64,000 nucleotides of DNA, taken from assembly GCA_964633725.1 (NCBI GenBank), contig CAZWHY010000007.1:26624-90623 (forward strand), in the 5' to 3' direction. Under the pieces are notes generated by a model, which had not been told where the DNA came from, searched no databases, and saw only the letters and a program-made list of their open reading frames with translations. Positions 51,670 to 61,963 of this stretch are shown one piece after another; positions within the stretch are counted from its first letter, which is position 1; each line of letters starts with the position of its first letter. Made by a program: the position numbers and the translations under genes. The stretch is from Berkiella_A sp964633725 (lineage in GTDB: Bacteria; Pseudomonadota; Gammaproteobacteria; Berkiellales; Berkiellaceae).

Positions 51670-52947
51670 TTACAGTTGTATGCTTTTTATACCACTCATA
51701 TATGGCAACAAAGCATGTGGGATCCGTATTTCCCCATTAGCCTCTTGGTAATTCTCAATAACGGCCAATAACGTTCGCCCAACGGCTAAGCCTGATCCAT
51801 TGAGTAAATGGACATATTCAGGTTTGCTATTGGTATCTGGCCTATATCTCGCTTGTAAGCGTCTGGCTTGAAAGCTGCCGGTACTAGAACAAGATGATAT
51901 CTCTCTATAGCAATTTTGTGAGGGCAACCACACGTCTAAATCGTAAGTCTTAGTCGCACAAAACCCTACATCCCCAGAACATAGACTCATCACTCTATAA
52001 GGCAGCTCTAAACGCTGCAATATGACTTCTGCATGCCCGGTTAATTCTTCTAGTGCATCTAAAGAGTTTTCTGGACGCACCACTTGTATCATTTCTACTT
52101 TTTCGAATTGATGTTGACGAATCATGCCTTTGGTGTCTCTGCCATGTGAGCCTGCTTCACTTCTAAAACATGGACTATGACAAACCATTTTCAAGGGTAA
52201 TTGATCATGATTCAAAATGGTATCATGGACTAAATTGGTGACGGGCACTTCCGCTGTTGGTATCAAAGAAAGCTTGCGATCGCCTTCTAAATGAAACAAA
52301 TCTTCCTCGAATTTAGGCAGTTGCCCCGAACCCCACAACGCTTGTTGCTCCACCAATAATGGCACATTCACTTCTAGATAATCATGCTCTGTCGTATGAA
52401 TATCTAACATGAACTGCGCTAAAGCACGATGCAATCTAGCAATTTGGCCTCGCATCACAACAAAACGTGAGCCAGACATTTTAGCAGCAATATCAAAATC
52501 AATGAGACCACTTTTTTCTGTCAAGTCGACATGGTCTTTAGGGGGAAAATCAAATACTTTGGGTTCGCCCCACTTTCTGACTTCTACATTATCGTCTTCT
52601 GTCGCCCCGACTGGCACAGACTCGTCTAACAAATTCGGTAATGTGGATTGTAATACATGCTGCTGAGCCAAAATATCATCTAACTCTTTTTTGTCAGCAT
52701 CTAATTTTATTTTAATATCATTCACTTGTGCCAAAATGTCCGCGACATCTTCGCCTTTGGCTTTTCTTTGTCCGATAGATTTGGATAAAGCATTGCGCTG
52801 ATTTTGTAATTCTTGGGTTGTACCCTGTATGCCACGACGTCGCGCTTCCAATGTTGATAACGCTTCAAAGTCAAATGTCATGCCTCTTTTGTCAATCATT
52901 TGCTTAACGAGATCTAACGCTTGACGCAATACTTTCGGATCAATCAT
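51670..52947 (-). CDS. serS: Seryl-tRNA synthetase
   Basis: A 425-residue class II synthetase. The N-terminal coiled-coil tRNA-binding arm (about 30-105) is followed by the catalytic core with motif 2 (PCFRSEAGSHGRDTKGM) and motif 3 (GSGLAVGRTLLAVIENYQ). It charges tRNA-Ser. It follows rarA in the conserved ftsK-lolA-rarA-serS order. Confidence 0.98.
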   Translation of the reverse strand: MIDPKVLRQALDLVKQMIDKRGMTFDFEALSTLEARRRGIQGTTQELQNQRNALSKSIGQRKAKGEDVADILAQVNDIKIKLDADKKELDDILAQQHVLQSTLPNLLDESVPVGATEDDNVEVRKWGEPKVFDFPPKDHVDLTEKSGLIDFDIAAKMSGSRFVVMRGQIARLHRALAQFMLDIHTTEHDYLEVNVPLLVEQQALWGSGQLPKFEEDLFHLEGDRKLSLIPTAEVPVTNLVHDTILNHDQLPLKMVCHSPCFRSEAGSHGRDTKGMIRQHQFEKVEMIQVVRPENSLDALEELTGHAEVILQRLELPYRVMSLCSGDVGFCATKTYDLDVWLPSQNCYREISSCSSTGSFQARRLQARYRPDTNSKPEYVHLLNGSGLAVGRTLLAVIENYQEANGEIRIPHALLPYMSGIKSIQL

Positions 52948-52968
52948 GTCTTACCTTCTTTCTCTCTT

Positions 52969-54282
52969 TTAATCTATTTTATCTGTTATTTTTTTTGTTT
53001 GTATTTTTGATTTTTTTAAATTTTTTAGTTTTTCTGCTATTTTTATTTCAAGCCCGTTATTCGTGGGATAATAATATTGCCGCTCACCTAAAGCATCAGG
53101 AAAATAGGTTTGGCCTTGTGAAAAATTATTCTCTTCATCCGGATCGTAACGATACCCTTTGCCATATGCCATGGATTGCATCATCTTAGTCGGCGCATTG
53201 CGTAAATGCATCGGCACAGCATGTGAGGGCTGTTTTTTGATATCAGACATCACTTGCTTATAGGCTTTGTAAACCGCATTGCTTTTAGGCGCCACCGCCA
53301 GATAGCTCGCTGCTTGCACTAAAGCCAAAACGCCTTCTGGAGTGCCTAATATTTTATATGCTTCTAAAGCATCTATTGCTAAGCTAAGCGCTCTGGGATC
53401 GGCATTGCCAATATCCTCACTCGCCATACGGATTAAACGCCGGCCAATGTATATGGGATCGCACCCACCATCAATCATTCTAGCCAACCAATAAATAGCA
53501 CCATCTGGTGATGAACCACGTACAGATTTATGTAATGCCGAAATCTGCTCATAAAACACATCGCCGCCTTTATCAAAGCGACGATGATCTTGCTTGATTA
53601 CCTGCTCTATTTGCTCTAACGTAATCGTATTGTTTTTTTGATATTTGGCTTTGTTGGCAACAATTTCTAAAACATTTAATAATCGTCTAGCATCCCCATC
53701 CGAGACTTGCACAAGTCGAGACTGAACCTCTTCAGATAGTATAAGATTATAGGAAGCTAAGCCCTCGGGCTTTGACAAAGCCAGGGTTAATAATTTTTTC
53801 AGGTCTTTATCTTGTAATGATTCTAATACATAAATACGCGCTCTAGAAAGCAATGCATTATTGACTGAGAACGATGGATTCTCTGTTGTTGCGCCAATTA
53901 ATATCACAGTGCCATTTTCAACATGAGGCAACAGCGCATCTTGTTGCGCTTTATTAAAACGATGAATTTCATCAATAAACAAAATAGGCGGTTTAAATAA
54001 ATTTTGACTGGCTTGTTTGCTTATCTGCTGAATCGCCTCTTTGACTTCTTTGATACCTGTTAATACAGCTGAAAATGTTAAAATGTCTCGGCTTGTTTCA
54101 TGCGCTATCATTTTCGCCAAGGTGGTTTTACCCACGCCTGGTGGCCCCCATAAAATCATAGTGTGCAATGCATCTGAGTCAATCACCACTCGCAGGGGCT
54201 TATCAGAACCAATCAAATGAGATTGGCCTACATAATCTGCAAAATGCTTAGGTCTTAATCTATCCGCTAAGGGTTGAGACAT
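52969..54282 (-). CDS. rarA: Replication-associated recombination protein A (RarA/MgsA)
   Basis: A 437-residue AAA+ protein of the RarA/WRNIP1 family. Walker A is GPPGVGKTT and Walker B LFIDEIHRF, and the C-terminal tetramerisation region contains the MHLRNAPTKMM motif. It acts at stalled forks with SSB and the clamp loader. It starts right at the lolA stop and precedes serS. Confidence 0.98.
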   Translation of the reverse strand: MSQPLADRLRPKHFADYVGQSHLIGSDKPLRVVIDSDALHTMILWGPPGVGKTTLAKMIAHETSRDILTFSAVLTGIKEVKEAIQQISKQASQNLFKPPILFIDEIHRFNKAQQDALLPHVENGTVILIGATTENPSFSVNNALLSRARIYVLESLQDKDLKKLLTLALSKPEGLASYNLILSEEVQSRLVQVSDGDARRLLNVLEIVANKAKYQKNNTITLEQIEQVIKQDHRRFDKGGDVFYEQISALHKSVRGSSPDGAIYWLARMIDGGCDPIYIGRRLIRMASEDIGNADPRALSLAIDALEAYKILGTPEGVLALVQAASYLAVAPKSNAVYKAYKQVMSDIKKQPSHAVPMHLRNAPTKMMQSMAYGKGYRYDPDEENNFSQGQTYFPDALGERQYYYPTNNGLEIKIAEKLKNLKKSKIQTKKITDKID

Positions 54283-54936
54283 TTAACTTCCAGGCTTTAT
54301 CACGTCTACATCGGCCGGTGGTACAAAATCAAACATTTTCTGATTGATAGCAACATTGACATCAATATGGGTAAACTGTGTTAAAACATGCTGCCCCAAT
54401 TGATCTTCCATGCTAACTTCTACTAGTTCATTATTTTTAAATATTAATTCAATTTGTTTGAACATTTCTTCGTTTTTCTTTGGCTTCAATATAAAGCAGT
54501 CTTGCATGGTTGATTCACAGGCACCTGTTGTTTTTTCAGAGACTTTAAAATCATCCATTATTTGATCGGCGGAACCAATCAAAATAGCAGCAGGACTGCT
54601 GGCCAATGCAGATTTGAGTTCTTGCTGAGTCACTTGCTCTAATTCAACATCATAAGTCCATAGGTTTTTGCCATCTGCAATCACAATAATCGGATCCGGT
54701 GGATTCGTTTTCCATAAAAAACGCCCAGGTCTTAATACACTGAGTTCCCCTTCCATTTTAGACACCACGTTGCCATCCGGATCATCTATAGATTGCACAA
54801 AGCGACATTGATAACTGGTTATTTGGTTAATATATTTGAGTAAGTGGGTTTCGGCATTATTGGTTGTTTCGTTTTTAGCGAAAGCATTACAGGATATAGC
54901 CAACAAACCAACTAATATTAGTTTACATATTTTCAT
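54283..54936 (-). CDS. lolA: Outer-membrane lipoprotein carrier LolA
   Basis: A 217-residue periplasmic chaperone with a signal peptide (about 1-20, ISCNAFA) and the LolA fold landmarks: YQCRFVQSIDDPDG, RPGRFLWKTNPPDPIIVIADG, and LWTYD. It shuttles lipoproteins such as FlgH from LolCDE to LolB. It lies 35 bases after ftsK and is directly followed by rarA. Confidence 0.97.
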   Translation of the reverse strand: MKICKLILVGLLAISCNAFAKNETTNNAETHLLKYINQITSYQCRFVQSIDDPDGNVVSKMEGELSVLRPGRFLWKTNPPDPIIVIADGKNLWTYDVELEQVTQQELKSALASSPAAILIGSADQIMDDFKVSEKTTGACESTMQDCFILKPKKNEEMFKQIELIFKNNELVEVSMEDQLGQHVLTQFTHIDVNVAINQKMFDFVPPADVDVIKPGS

Positions 54937-54971
54937 CTTTTCTAAACTCTGATTTTTTATTTTTTAAAGTT

Positions 54972-57419
54972 TTACGTTACCGGAGGTGGTGGTGCCAACA
55001 CTTCACGTGAGCCATTTGACTGCATTTGACTCACAACACCATCATTTTCCATTTGTTCTAATAACCTTGCTGCGCGATTATAGCCGATTTTTAGCTTTCG
55101 TTGGACTAGCGATATAGAGGCACGTCGCGTTTCTGTCACAATACCGACCGCTTGATCGTATAATTCATCATAGTCTTCCTCTTCGCTGCCAAAGTTAGTT
55201 ACTCCTCCCTTTGACTGCCCTAAAGTTTCAATATAATTAGGTTTTGCCGTACGACGCAGCTCATCGGTGATCTTGTTCACCTCATCGTCACTCACAAATG
55301 CGCCATGTATACGCTGCGAAATCCCCGCACCCGGTGGCAAGAATAACATATCGCCATGGCCTAACAATTGTTCCGCACCAGATTGATCTAATATCGTTCT
55401 AGAATCAATTCTAGAGGATACCTGAAAGCCTATACGAGTAGGGATATTCGCTTTAATCAATCCGGTAATCACATCAACCGATGGCCTTTGGGTGGCTAAA
55501 ATTAAGTGTATACCTGCTGCACGGGCTTTTTGCGCCAAACGTGCAATCAACTCTTCCACTTTTTTGCCGACTACCATCATCATATCAGCAAACTCATCAA
55601 TCAAAACCACAATATAGGGCAGAGTCTCTAATGCTTCTGGTTTTTCACTTTTTCTAGGGTGCCATAATGGATCCAGAATGGGATTTTTGTCTGCAATCGC
55701 TTGTTTTACTTTTGTATTGTAACCCGCAATATTTCTCACCCCCAATTGTGCCATCAATTGATAACGCAACTCCATTTCAGCCACACACCAGCGCAATGCA
55801 TTCGCAGAGTCTTTTACATCTGTTATCACCGGCGTTAGTAAATGCGGAATATTGTCATATACCGCTAATTCCAGCATTTTGGGATCGATTAATAATAAGC
55901 GCACCTCTTTGGGCGTTGCTTTATATAAAATACTCAACAACATGGCATTCAAGCCAACGGATTTACCAGACCCTGTGGTACCAGCAACTAATAAATGTGG
56001 CATTCTCGCTAAATCAGCAATAACAGGTCGGCCAGAAATATCCTTACCCAAAGCTAAAGTCAAAGGCGATTCAGCCTCTTGATAACTAGGGTGATCTAAA
56101 ATCTCTTTTAAACGCACGGTTTCTCTTTCGATATTGGGGATTTCGAGCCCGACTAATGATTTACCCGGAATCACTTCCACCACGCGCACACTGACTATAG
56201 AGAGCGATCTAGCCAAATCTTTTGCGAGCCCGGTTATTTTGCTCACCTTAATACCGGCGGCCAAATCCAATTCAAATCGCGTAATCACGGGGCCTGGCAA
56301 TACGTTGACCACTTTAACATTGACCCCAAATTCTTTCAGTCGTGTTTCAACCAAATGGGATAACTGCTTTAATTGTGCACTGGTAAATCCGGTGTCGTGC
56401 ACCGCTTGTGGCGTTTCCAGCAAAGACAAGGAGGGAAAAACATATGCATTATTTTCATCTGAGCTTTTATTTTGTTTGGGACTCACTTTTTTCGCCACTT
56501 CTTTGCGTTTTTTCTTAAAAATATCCGATGCTTTTCGGTTAGGTTTTTTGATACTCGCAAAACTCGGCAAATCTGAATCATCTGTCCCCCAGGCATCTTC
56601 CTTGTCGTTTAATGGCTTTAAGATATCCAGCATGGAAGATTTTTTCTGCTCAGCGGCTTTGTCTGCTTGCAAAATCGAGGCTTGGCTTGATTCTTGACTT
56701 GATTTGCCTTTGGGTTGCTCAGATCCAAGTTTTGCGGATTGTCTTGTCTTGATATATTGGAGCACTCTCGCATAACCTTTTTCATACCATTGCTGCGCCT
56801 CAGATTTAAATTTAATCACACCCAACATCGTCCATTTACCCATGATATCGGCCATTTGTAACCACGATAAGCCAGTAAACAACGTAATGCCTGTTAGCAA
56901 TAAGGCACTCAATAGTACGGATGCACCTGTTGTATTTAAATAACCGACCATGCCTTGTCCCAAAATAGCGCCTAAAACACCACCTGGACTCATTGGAAGA
57001 GATTGCCATACCGTTTTCATATGCATGCTCATCAGTCCACAACTGGAAAAGAGCGTCATAAGCAGTCCTGTTATGCGCATGATCCACATCGCAGGGTTGG
57101 CTGCTTTATTCTCGTCCTGCTCTGTGCCTTTATAGATAAAGCTCGCAATTAAAAAAATAGCGACTGGAAACCCATAAGCCACGTATCCAAATAAAGAAAA
57201 TAAAACATCAGAAAAAAAAGCGCCTGTTTTTCCCGCTTTGTTTAGAACTTCAGCTTGCATACCAAAGTATGACCAACCTGGATCGTTGCTATGATAGGTA
57301 GCCAATGAAATAAGAATATAAATAGCAATAGAACTCAGTAGAATAAATCCTGCTTCTCTTAGTCTAAGATTCACGTGATCTCGCCAGGTCAATTGTGTGC
57401 TGTTTGTTGCTTGCTTCAT
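54972..57419 (-). CDS. ftsK: DNA translocase FtsK
   Basis: An 815-residue FtsK. The N-terminal 220 residues hold four to five membrane helices. A charged linker runs to about 340. The RecA-type motor has Walker A GTTGSGKSVGLN and Walker B IVVLIDEFADMMM. The gamma winged-helix domain (ETRRASISLVQRKLKIGYNRAARLL) recognises KOPS and activates XerCD. It moves the chromosome terminus at the septum. The linker is shorter than in E. coli FtsK (1329 residues), as in most other gammaproteobacteria. Confidence 0.98.
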   Translation of the reverse strand: MKQATNSTQLTWRDHVNLRLREAGFILLSSIAIYILISLATYHSNDPGWSYFGMQAEVLNKAGKTGAFFSDVLFSLFGYVAYGFPVAIFLIASFIYKGTEQDENKAANPAMWIMRITGLLMTLFSSCGLMSMHMKTVWQSLPMSPGGVLGAILGQGMVGYLNTTGASVLLSALLLTGITLFTGLSWLQMADIMGKWTMLGVIKFKSEAQQWYEKGYARVLQYIKTRQSAKLGSEQPKGKSSQESSQASILQADKAAEQKKSSMLDILKPLNDKEDAWGTDDSDLPSFASIKKPNRKASDIFKKKRKEVAKKVSPKQNKSSDENNAYVFPSLSLLETPQAVHDTGFTSAQLKQLSHLVETRLKEFGVNVKVVNVLPGPVITRFELDLAAGIKVSKITGLAKDLARSLSIVSVRVVEVIPGKSLVGLEIPNIERETVRLKEILDHPSYQEAESPLTLALGKDISGRPVIADLARMPHLLVAGTTGSGKSVGLNAMLLSILYKATPKEVRLLLIDPKMLELAVYDNIPHLLTPVITDVKDSANALRWCVAEMELRYQLMAQLGVRNIAGYNTKVKQAIADKNPILDPLWHPRKSEKPEALETLPYIVVLIDEFADMMMVVGKKVEELIARLAQKARAAGIHLILATQRPSVDVITGLIKANIPTRIGFQVSSRIDSRTILDQSGAEQLLGHGDMLFLPPGAGISQRIHGAFVSDDEVNKITDELRRTAKPNYIETLGQSKGGVTNFGSEEEDYDELYDQAVGIVTETRRASISLVQRKLKIGYNRAARLLEQMENDGVVSQMQSNGSREVLAPPPPVT

Positions 57420-57530
57420 ACGCGAAGTGATCCCATCCCATTGCTTTATAAATATATTACCATGCAGACTGGGTATTTGCTCTGCTTGGCACTATCTATT
57501 ACCATAGATTCAATATATGACATATAGGTA

Positions 57531-58502
57531 ATGAAAATGACTAACCCAAAACACTGCACACTTTTAATTTTAGGCTCAGGACCTGCTGGCTACACCGCCG
57601 CCGTTTATGCGGCTCGCGCGAATTTGTCCCCCACACTTATCACAGGCCTGGAAAAAGGTGGTCAGCTTACCACAACAACTGATGTTGATAACTGGCCTGG
57701 TGATGTGGAAGGCTTACAAGGTCCCGCCCTAATGGAACGCATGGAGCAACATGCAAAACGTTTTGATACCGAAATTATTTTTGACCATATTCAAAAAGTT
57801 GACTTAAACCAAAAACCTTTTTATTTAGAAGGCGATTCCAAACAAAGCTATACAGCCGATAGTTTGATTATTACAACCGGTGCGTCTGCCCAATATTTGG
57901 GGCTGGATTCAGAAAAAGCATTCATGGGTAAAGGCGTATCGGCTTGTGCCACGTGTGATGGCTTTTTCTACCGCAATAAAGAAGTCGCTGTTGTAGGGGG
58001 CGGTAATACAGCCGTAGAAGAGGCTTTATATTTGTCTAACATCGCATCAAAAGTCACGCTCATACACCGTAGAGACGCCCTACGCGCCGAAAAAATGCTA
58101 CAAGACAGGTTATTTGAAAAAGAAAAAAATGGCAACATCGAAATTCTTTGGAACCATCATTTAGATGAGGTCTTGGGGGATAATATGGGTGTGACAGGTC
58201 TTAGAGTCAAACATGCTCAAACCAACGAAACCTCTGAGATAAATCTCATGGGTGTATTTATTGCAATTGGCCACAAACCGAATACCGATTTATTTATCAA
58301 TCAACTCAATATGAAAGACGGTTATATTCAAGTACAAGGTGGGTTAGAAGGCAATGCAACCGGCACGAGTATCCCAGGTGTATTCGCTGCAGGCGATGTT
58401 GCCGATCATGTCTATAGACAAGCGGTTACCTCAGCCGGAACAGGCTGTATGGCGGCATTAGATGCCGAAAAATATTTAGATAGCATTGGAAAAAATGGAT
58501 AA
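57531..58502 (+). CDS. trxB: Thioredoxin reductase
   Basis: A 323-residue flavoenzyme. It has an FAD fold (LGSGPAGYTAA), the redox centre CATC in ACATCDGFFYRN, an NADPH fold (GGGNTAVEEA), and a C-terminal FAD motif (GVFAAGDVAD). It reduces thioredoxin using NADPH. The frame can start at 57531 or 57537. It is divergent from ftsK and overlaps aat at its end. Confidence 0.98.
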   Translation: MKMTNPKHCTLLILGSGPAGYTAAVYAARANLSPTLITGLEKGGQLTTTTDVDNWPGDVEGLQGPALMERMEQHAKRFDTEIIFDHIQKVDLNQKPFYLEGDSKQSYTADSLIITTGASAQYLGLDSEKAFMGKGVSACATCDGFFYRNKEVAVVGGGNTAVEEALYLSNIASKVTLIHRRDALRAEKMLQDRLFEKEKNGNIEILWNHHLDEVLGDNMGVTGLRVKHAQTNETSEINLMGVFIAIGHKPNTDLFINQLNMKDGYIQVQGGLEGNATGTSIPGVFAAGDVADHVYRQAVTSAGTGCMAALDAEKYLDSIGKNG

Positions 58503-59226
58503 AATACTTCCTGTTTTACCGGCTGACACGCTAGTATTTCCGGATACTAGCTCTGCGCTCATAGAACCGAATGGCTTGTTAGCTATGGGCGGTGATTTAT
58601 CTGCCGCTAGACTCATCGAAGCGTATAAACAGGGAATTTTTCCTTGGTATAATCAAGATTCCCCTATTTTATGGTGGTCTCCTAATCCACGAGCTGTTTT
58701 ATATATCGATAAAATCACCATTAGCAAAAGCCTGCAAAAATTGCTCAATAAACAAAATTTTGCGTACAAATGCGATGCTAATTTTTCAGCCGTTATAGAG
58801 GCTTGTCGCGAGCGCAATAAACCCAATAATATAGATACTTGGATCACACCTGAATTAAAACAAGCCTATATTCATTTACATGAATTAGGCTATGCCCACT
58901 CAATAGAGATATATCAAGATAATATATTAGTGGGTGGCTTATATGGTGTTTGTATAGGACGCTGTTTTTTTGGTGAATCCATGTTCCATAAAGTAAGTGA
59001 TATGTCTAAAGTTGCATTGGTTGTTTTAGCCAAACAACTATGCCGCTGGGGCTTTGAATTTATAGACTGCCAAGTTTGGTCACCTCATTTAGGCTCAATG
59101 GGCACAGAAGAGGTGCCAAGAGATCAATTCATAAATATGTTATCTACCAAAGTAAATTTTGACGCTAAATCTCAACCTCAGCTCTGGCAATTAGATCCCG
59201 ACCTGCTAAAATCCCAAAACAATTAA
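58495..59226 (+). CDS. aat: Leucyl/phenylalanyl-tRNA-protein transferase
   Basis: A 243-residue Aat. Signature segments are GIFPWYNQDSPILWWSPNPRA and GGLYGVCIGRCFFGESMF. It adds Leu or Phe to proteins with N-terminal Arg or Lys, marking them for ClpS/ClpAP, both encoded downstream. A TTG at 58486 opens a longer frame, but the ATG at 58495, overlapping the trxB stop by 8 bases, is preferred. Confidence 0.97.
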   Translation: MDKILPVLPADTLVFPDTSSALIEPNGLLAMGGDLSAARLIEAYKQGIFPWYNQDSPILWWSPNPRAVLYIDKITISKSLQKLLNKQNFAYKCDANFSAVIEACRERNKPNNIDTWITPELKQAYIHLHELGYAHSIEIYQDNILVGGLYGVCIGRCFFGESMFHKVSDMSKVALVVLAKQLCRWGFEFIDCQVWSPHLGSMGTEEVPRDQFINMLSTKVNFDAKSQPQLWQLDPDLLKSQNN

Positions 59227-59368
59227 ATACTTTATATATCAAAAACATACAACTTGTTATTCCTATTTTAGCAACTAATCTTAGCGTGGATGTCTTGTTA
59301 ATATTTTACAAACTGGAAGTGATCTATATAATGGCATCTTAAATCAATGTCGGAGGCCTGAAGGCATA

Positions 59369-59635
59369 ATGTCAAAAGAAGATAATATCGAAATGGATGG
59401 TACGGTTATCGATACCCTGCCTAATACCACTTTTAAAGTTGAACTAGATAATAACCACGTTGTAACAGCCCATATTTCTGGCAGAATGCGTAAAAACTAT
59501 ATTCGTATTCTAACTGGCGATCGTGTCACTGTTCAGCTCACCCCTTACGATTTGAGCAAAGGCAGGATTATATTCAGGAACCGTGATAGTAGAAAACCAA
59601 CTAAAGATGCCGAGTCTCAAAGTAGCACCACATAG
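59369..59635 (+). CDS. infA: Translation initiation factor IF-1
   Basis: An 88-residue IF-1 with the complete OB-fold (NTTFKVELDNNHVVTAHISG, MRKNYIRILTGDRV, YDLSKGRI). It carries an extra hydrophilic tail of about 16 residues (DSRKPTKDAESQSSTT) beyond the usual 72. It binds the ribosomal A site during initiation. An AGGCCTGAAGG stretch precedes the ATG. It is convergent with clpA. Confidence 0.97.
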   Translation: MSKEDNIEMDGTVIDTLPNTTFKVELDNNHVVTAHISGRMRKNYIRILTGDRVTVQLTPYDLSKGRIIFRNRDSRKPTKDAESQSSTT

Positions 59636-59661
59636 TTTTTAGAATGATTTTCAGATCAGCT

Positions 59662-59687
59662 GAAGAAACGGATTAAACCGTTTCTTC
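59662..59687. terminator. Hairpin between infA and clpA
   Basis: GAAGAAACGG pairs perfectly with CCGTTTCTTC around a 6-base loop. The clpA stop codon is inside the hairpin. There is no clear T run, so termination strength is uncertain. Confidence 0.6.
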
Positions 59688-61937
59688 TACTGAAAAATGA
59701 AGTGCATCATTCTCAACAGTGATCTGAACTCGACCACCAGCCCTAAGCTTACCGAATAATAATTCATCTGCTAATGGTTTTTTGAGCTGTTCTTTGATTA
59801 ATCTAGCCATCGGGCGAGCCCCCATTGCTCTGTCATAGCCATGTTCCGCCAGCCAATCTTTGGCATCCTGATCAATCTCAATTTCAACTTGCTTCTCAAT
59901 GAGTCTTTCTTCTAATTCTACAATAAATTTATCAACGACTTTATGGATAACATCTTTGCTCAATGACTCAAATTGGATAATCCCATCTAGACGATTTCGA
60001 AACTCAGGTGTAAACATACGTTTAATCGCCGTCATACCATCGCTTGAATGGTCTTGCTCTTTAAAGCCTATAGATGCACGACTCATAATTTCTGCACCCG
60101 CATTGGTTGTCATAATCAAAGTCACATGCCGAAAATCTGCTTTGCGGCCATTCGTATCGGTTAGGGAACCATGATCCATGACTTGCAATAATAAATTAAA
60201 TACATCTGGATGCGCTTTTTCAATTTCATCCAATAATACTACCGAATGTGGGAATTTTGTCACAGCTTCTGTCAGCAAACCACCCGTATCATATCCAACA
60301 TACCCTGGAGGCGCACCAATTAAACGTGACACTGTATGGCTTTCCATATATTCAGACATGTCAAAACGAATTAACTCAACCCCTAAAGACTCGGCTAGTT
60401 GCTTCGTGACCTCGGTTTTACCCACGCCAGTCGGTCCTGCAAATAAGAAGCTACCTAATGGCTTATCAGGATCACTTAAGCCAGACCTGGACATTTTAAC
60501 AGAGTCCGTTAATACTTCGATGGCTCTGTCTTGACCAAATACTTTGGATTTTAAAGTTTTACCTAACCCTTCTAAAAGGCTTTTATCAGATGAAGAGATT
60601 GTTTTTGATGGAATACGTGCTATTTTTGCGACGATTTGCTCAATCTCTTTCACCCCAATCACTTTTTTACGTTTGCCTTCTGGCTGCAAACGCTGAAAGG
60701 CACCAGCCTCATCGACAATATCAATCGCTTTGTCTGGTAAAAATCTATCTTGTATATAACGTGCTGATAATTCTGCCGCCGCTTTTAAAGCAGGCGATGT
60801 ATAACGAATATGATGGTGTGACTCAAAATGAGATTTTATACCTTTTAGGATTTTGAATGTCTCGCCTACGGTGGGTTCAGAAATATCAATTTTCTGAAAA
60901 CGCCTAGCAAGCGCGTGATCTTTTTCGAAGATACCTCGATATTCTTGAAAAGTGGTGGAGCCAATACACCTTAAGTCACCTGTTGACAACATAGGTTTAA
61001 TTAAGTTAGAGGCATCCATTACACCACCAGAAGCGGCACCTGCACCAATGATCGTGTGGATCTCATCAATAAATAGCACGGCCCCCGAATCTTTTTTCAA
61101 ATGATGTAGCAATGCTTTTAAGCGTTTTTCAAAATCGCCTCGATATTTTGTGCCCGCTAAAAGCGAACCCAAGTCTAACGAATACACCGTACAGTCTTTC
61201 AAAGCATCTGGCACATTATTATCCACTATCGCTTTGGCTAAGCCTTCAGCAATCGCTGTCTTACCAACACCAGCTTCTCCCACATAAAGTGGATTACTTT
61301 TCCTACGTCTACATAAGATTTGAACGGTACGTTCTATTTCAGCTTCACGCCCAATAAGGGGATCTATTTTGCCTAAACGCGCTAATTGATTTAAATTAAC
61401 CGTATAACTTTCTAACGGACTTTTCTGCGGAAGCTCAGTTTGAGTTTCATGTTCTATAGGCTGCTGTTCTAAACTGGGTTCATCCATACCCCTTGATTCC
61501 TCTACTTTAGAGATGCCATGAGAAATATAGTTGACAACATCCAACCGTGTAATGTTTTCCTGCTTTAGGAAATATACTGCCTGACTTTCCTGCTCACTAA
61601 AGATGGCAGCTAACACATTCGCGCCAGTTACTTCTTCCTTCCCTGCTGATTGAACATGAAAAACGGCTCTTTGTAAAACCCTCTGAAAACCCAGTGTTGG
61701 TTGAGTTTCACGATGGCCATCGCCATTTGGAATCAAAGGTGTGGTCTCATCAACAAATGTTTGTAGATCTCGACGTAAGCGATCAACATTTGTTCCGCAG
61801 GATCGTAAAACGAGTGACGCAGCAGAATTATCCACTAGAGCAAGCAGCAAATGCTCCACAGTCATAAATTCATGACGCTTATCTCGCGCATCTTTAAATG
61901 CGAGATTTAATGTCATTTCGAGCTCTTTGCTAAGCAT
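59673..61937 (-). CDS. clpA: ATP-dependent Clp protease ATP-binding subunit ClpA
   Basis: A 754-residue Hsp100 ATPase of normal length. The Clp N domain (about 1-140) binds ClpS. Two AAA+ modules follow, with Walker A GEAGVGKT and GPTGVGKT and Walker B LFIDEIHT and VLLDEIEKA. It unfolds substrates, including N-degron proteins, into ClpP. Its start is 26 bases after the clpS stop. Confidence 0.98.
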   Translation of the reverse strand: MLSKELEMTLNLAFKDARDKRHEFMTVEHLLLALVDNSAASLVLRSCGTNVDRLRRDLQTFVDETTPLIPNGDGHRETQPTLGFQRVLQRAVFHVQSAGKEEVTGANVLAAIFSEQESQAVYFLKQENITRLDVVNYISHGISKVEESRGMDEPSLEQQPIEHETQTELPQKSPLESYTVNLNQLARLGKIDPLIGREAEIERTVQILCRRRKSNPLYVGEAGVGKTAIAEGLAKAIVDNNVPDALKDCTVYSLDLGSLLAGTKYRGDFEKRLKALLHHLKKDSGAVLFIDEIHTIIGAGAASGGVMDASNLIKPMLSTGDLRCIGSTTFQEYRGIFEKDHALARRFQKIDISEPTVGETFKILKGIKSHFESHHHIRYTSPALKAAAELSARYIQDRFLPDKAIDIVDEAGAFQRLQPEGKRKKVIGVKEIEQIVAKIARIPSKTISSSDKSLLEGLGKTLKSKVFGQDRAIEVLTDSVKMSRSGLSDPDKPLGSFLFAGPTGVGKTEVTKQLAESLGVELIRFDMSEYMESHTVSRLIGAPPGYVGYDTGGLLTEAVTKFPHSVVLLDEIEKAHPDVFNLLLQVMDHGSLTDTNGRKADFRHVTLIMTTNAGAEIMSRASIGFKEQDHSSDGMTAIKRMFTPEFRNRLDGIIQFESLSKDVIHKVVDKFIVELEERLIEKQVEIEIDQDAKDWLAEHGYDRAMGARPMARLIKEQLKKPLADELLFGKLRAGGRVQITVENDALHFSVEETV

Positions 61938-61963
61938 AGCAATCGCCTCCCAGCTTGCATATT

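Noticed and set aside
56134..56697. 187-codon plus-strand frame
   Set aside because: Fully antisense to ftsK and explained by it.
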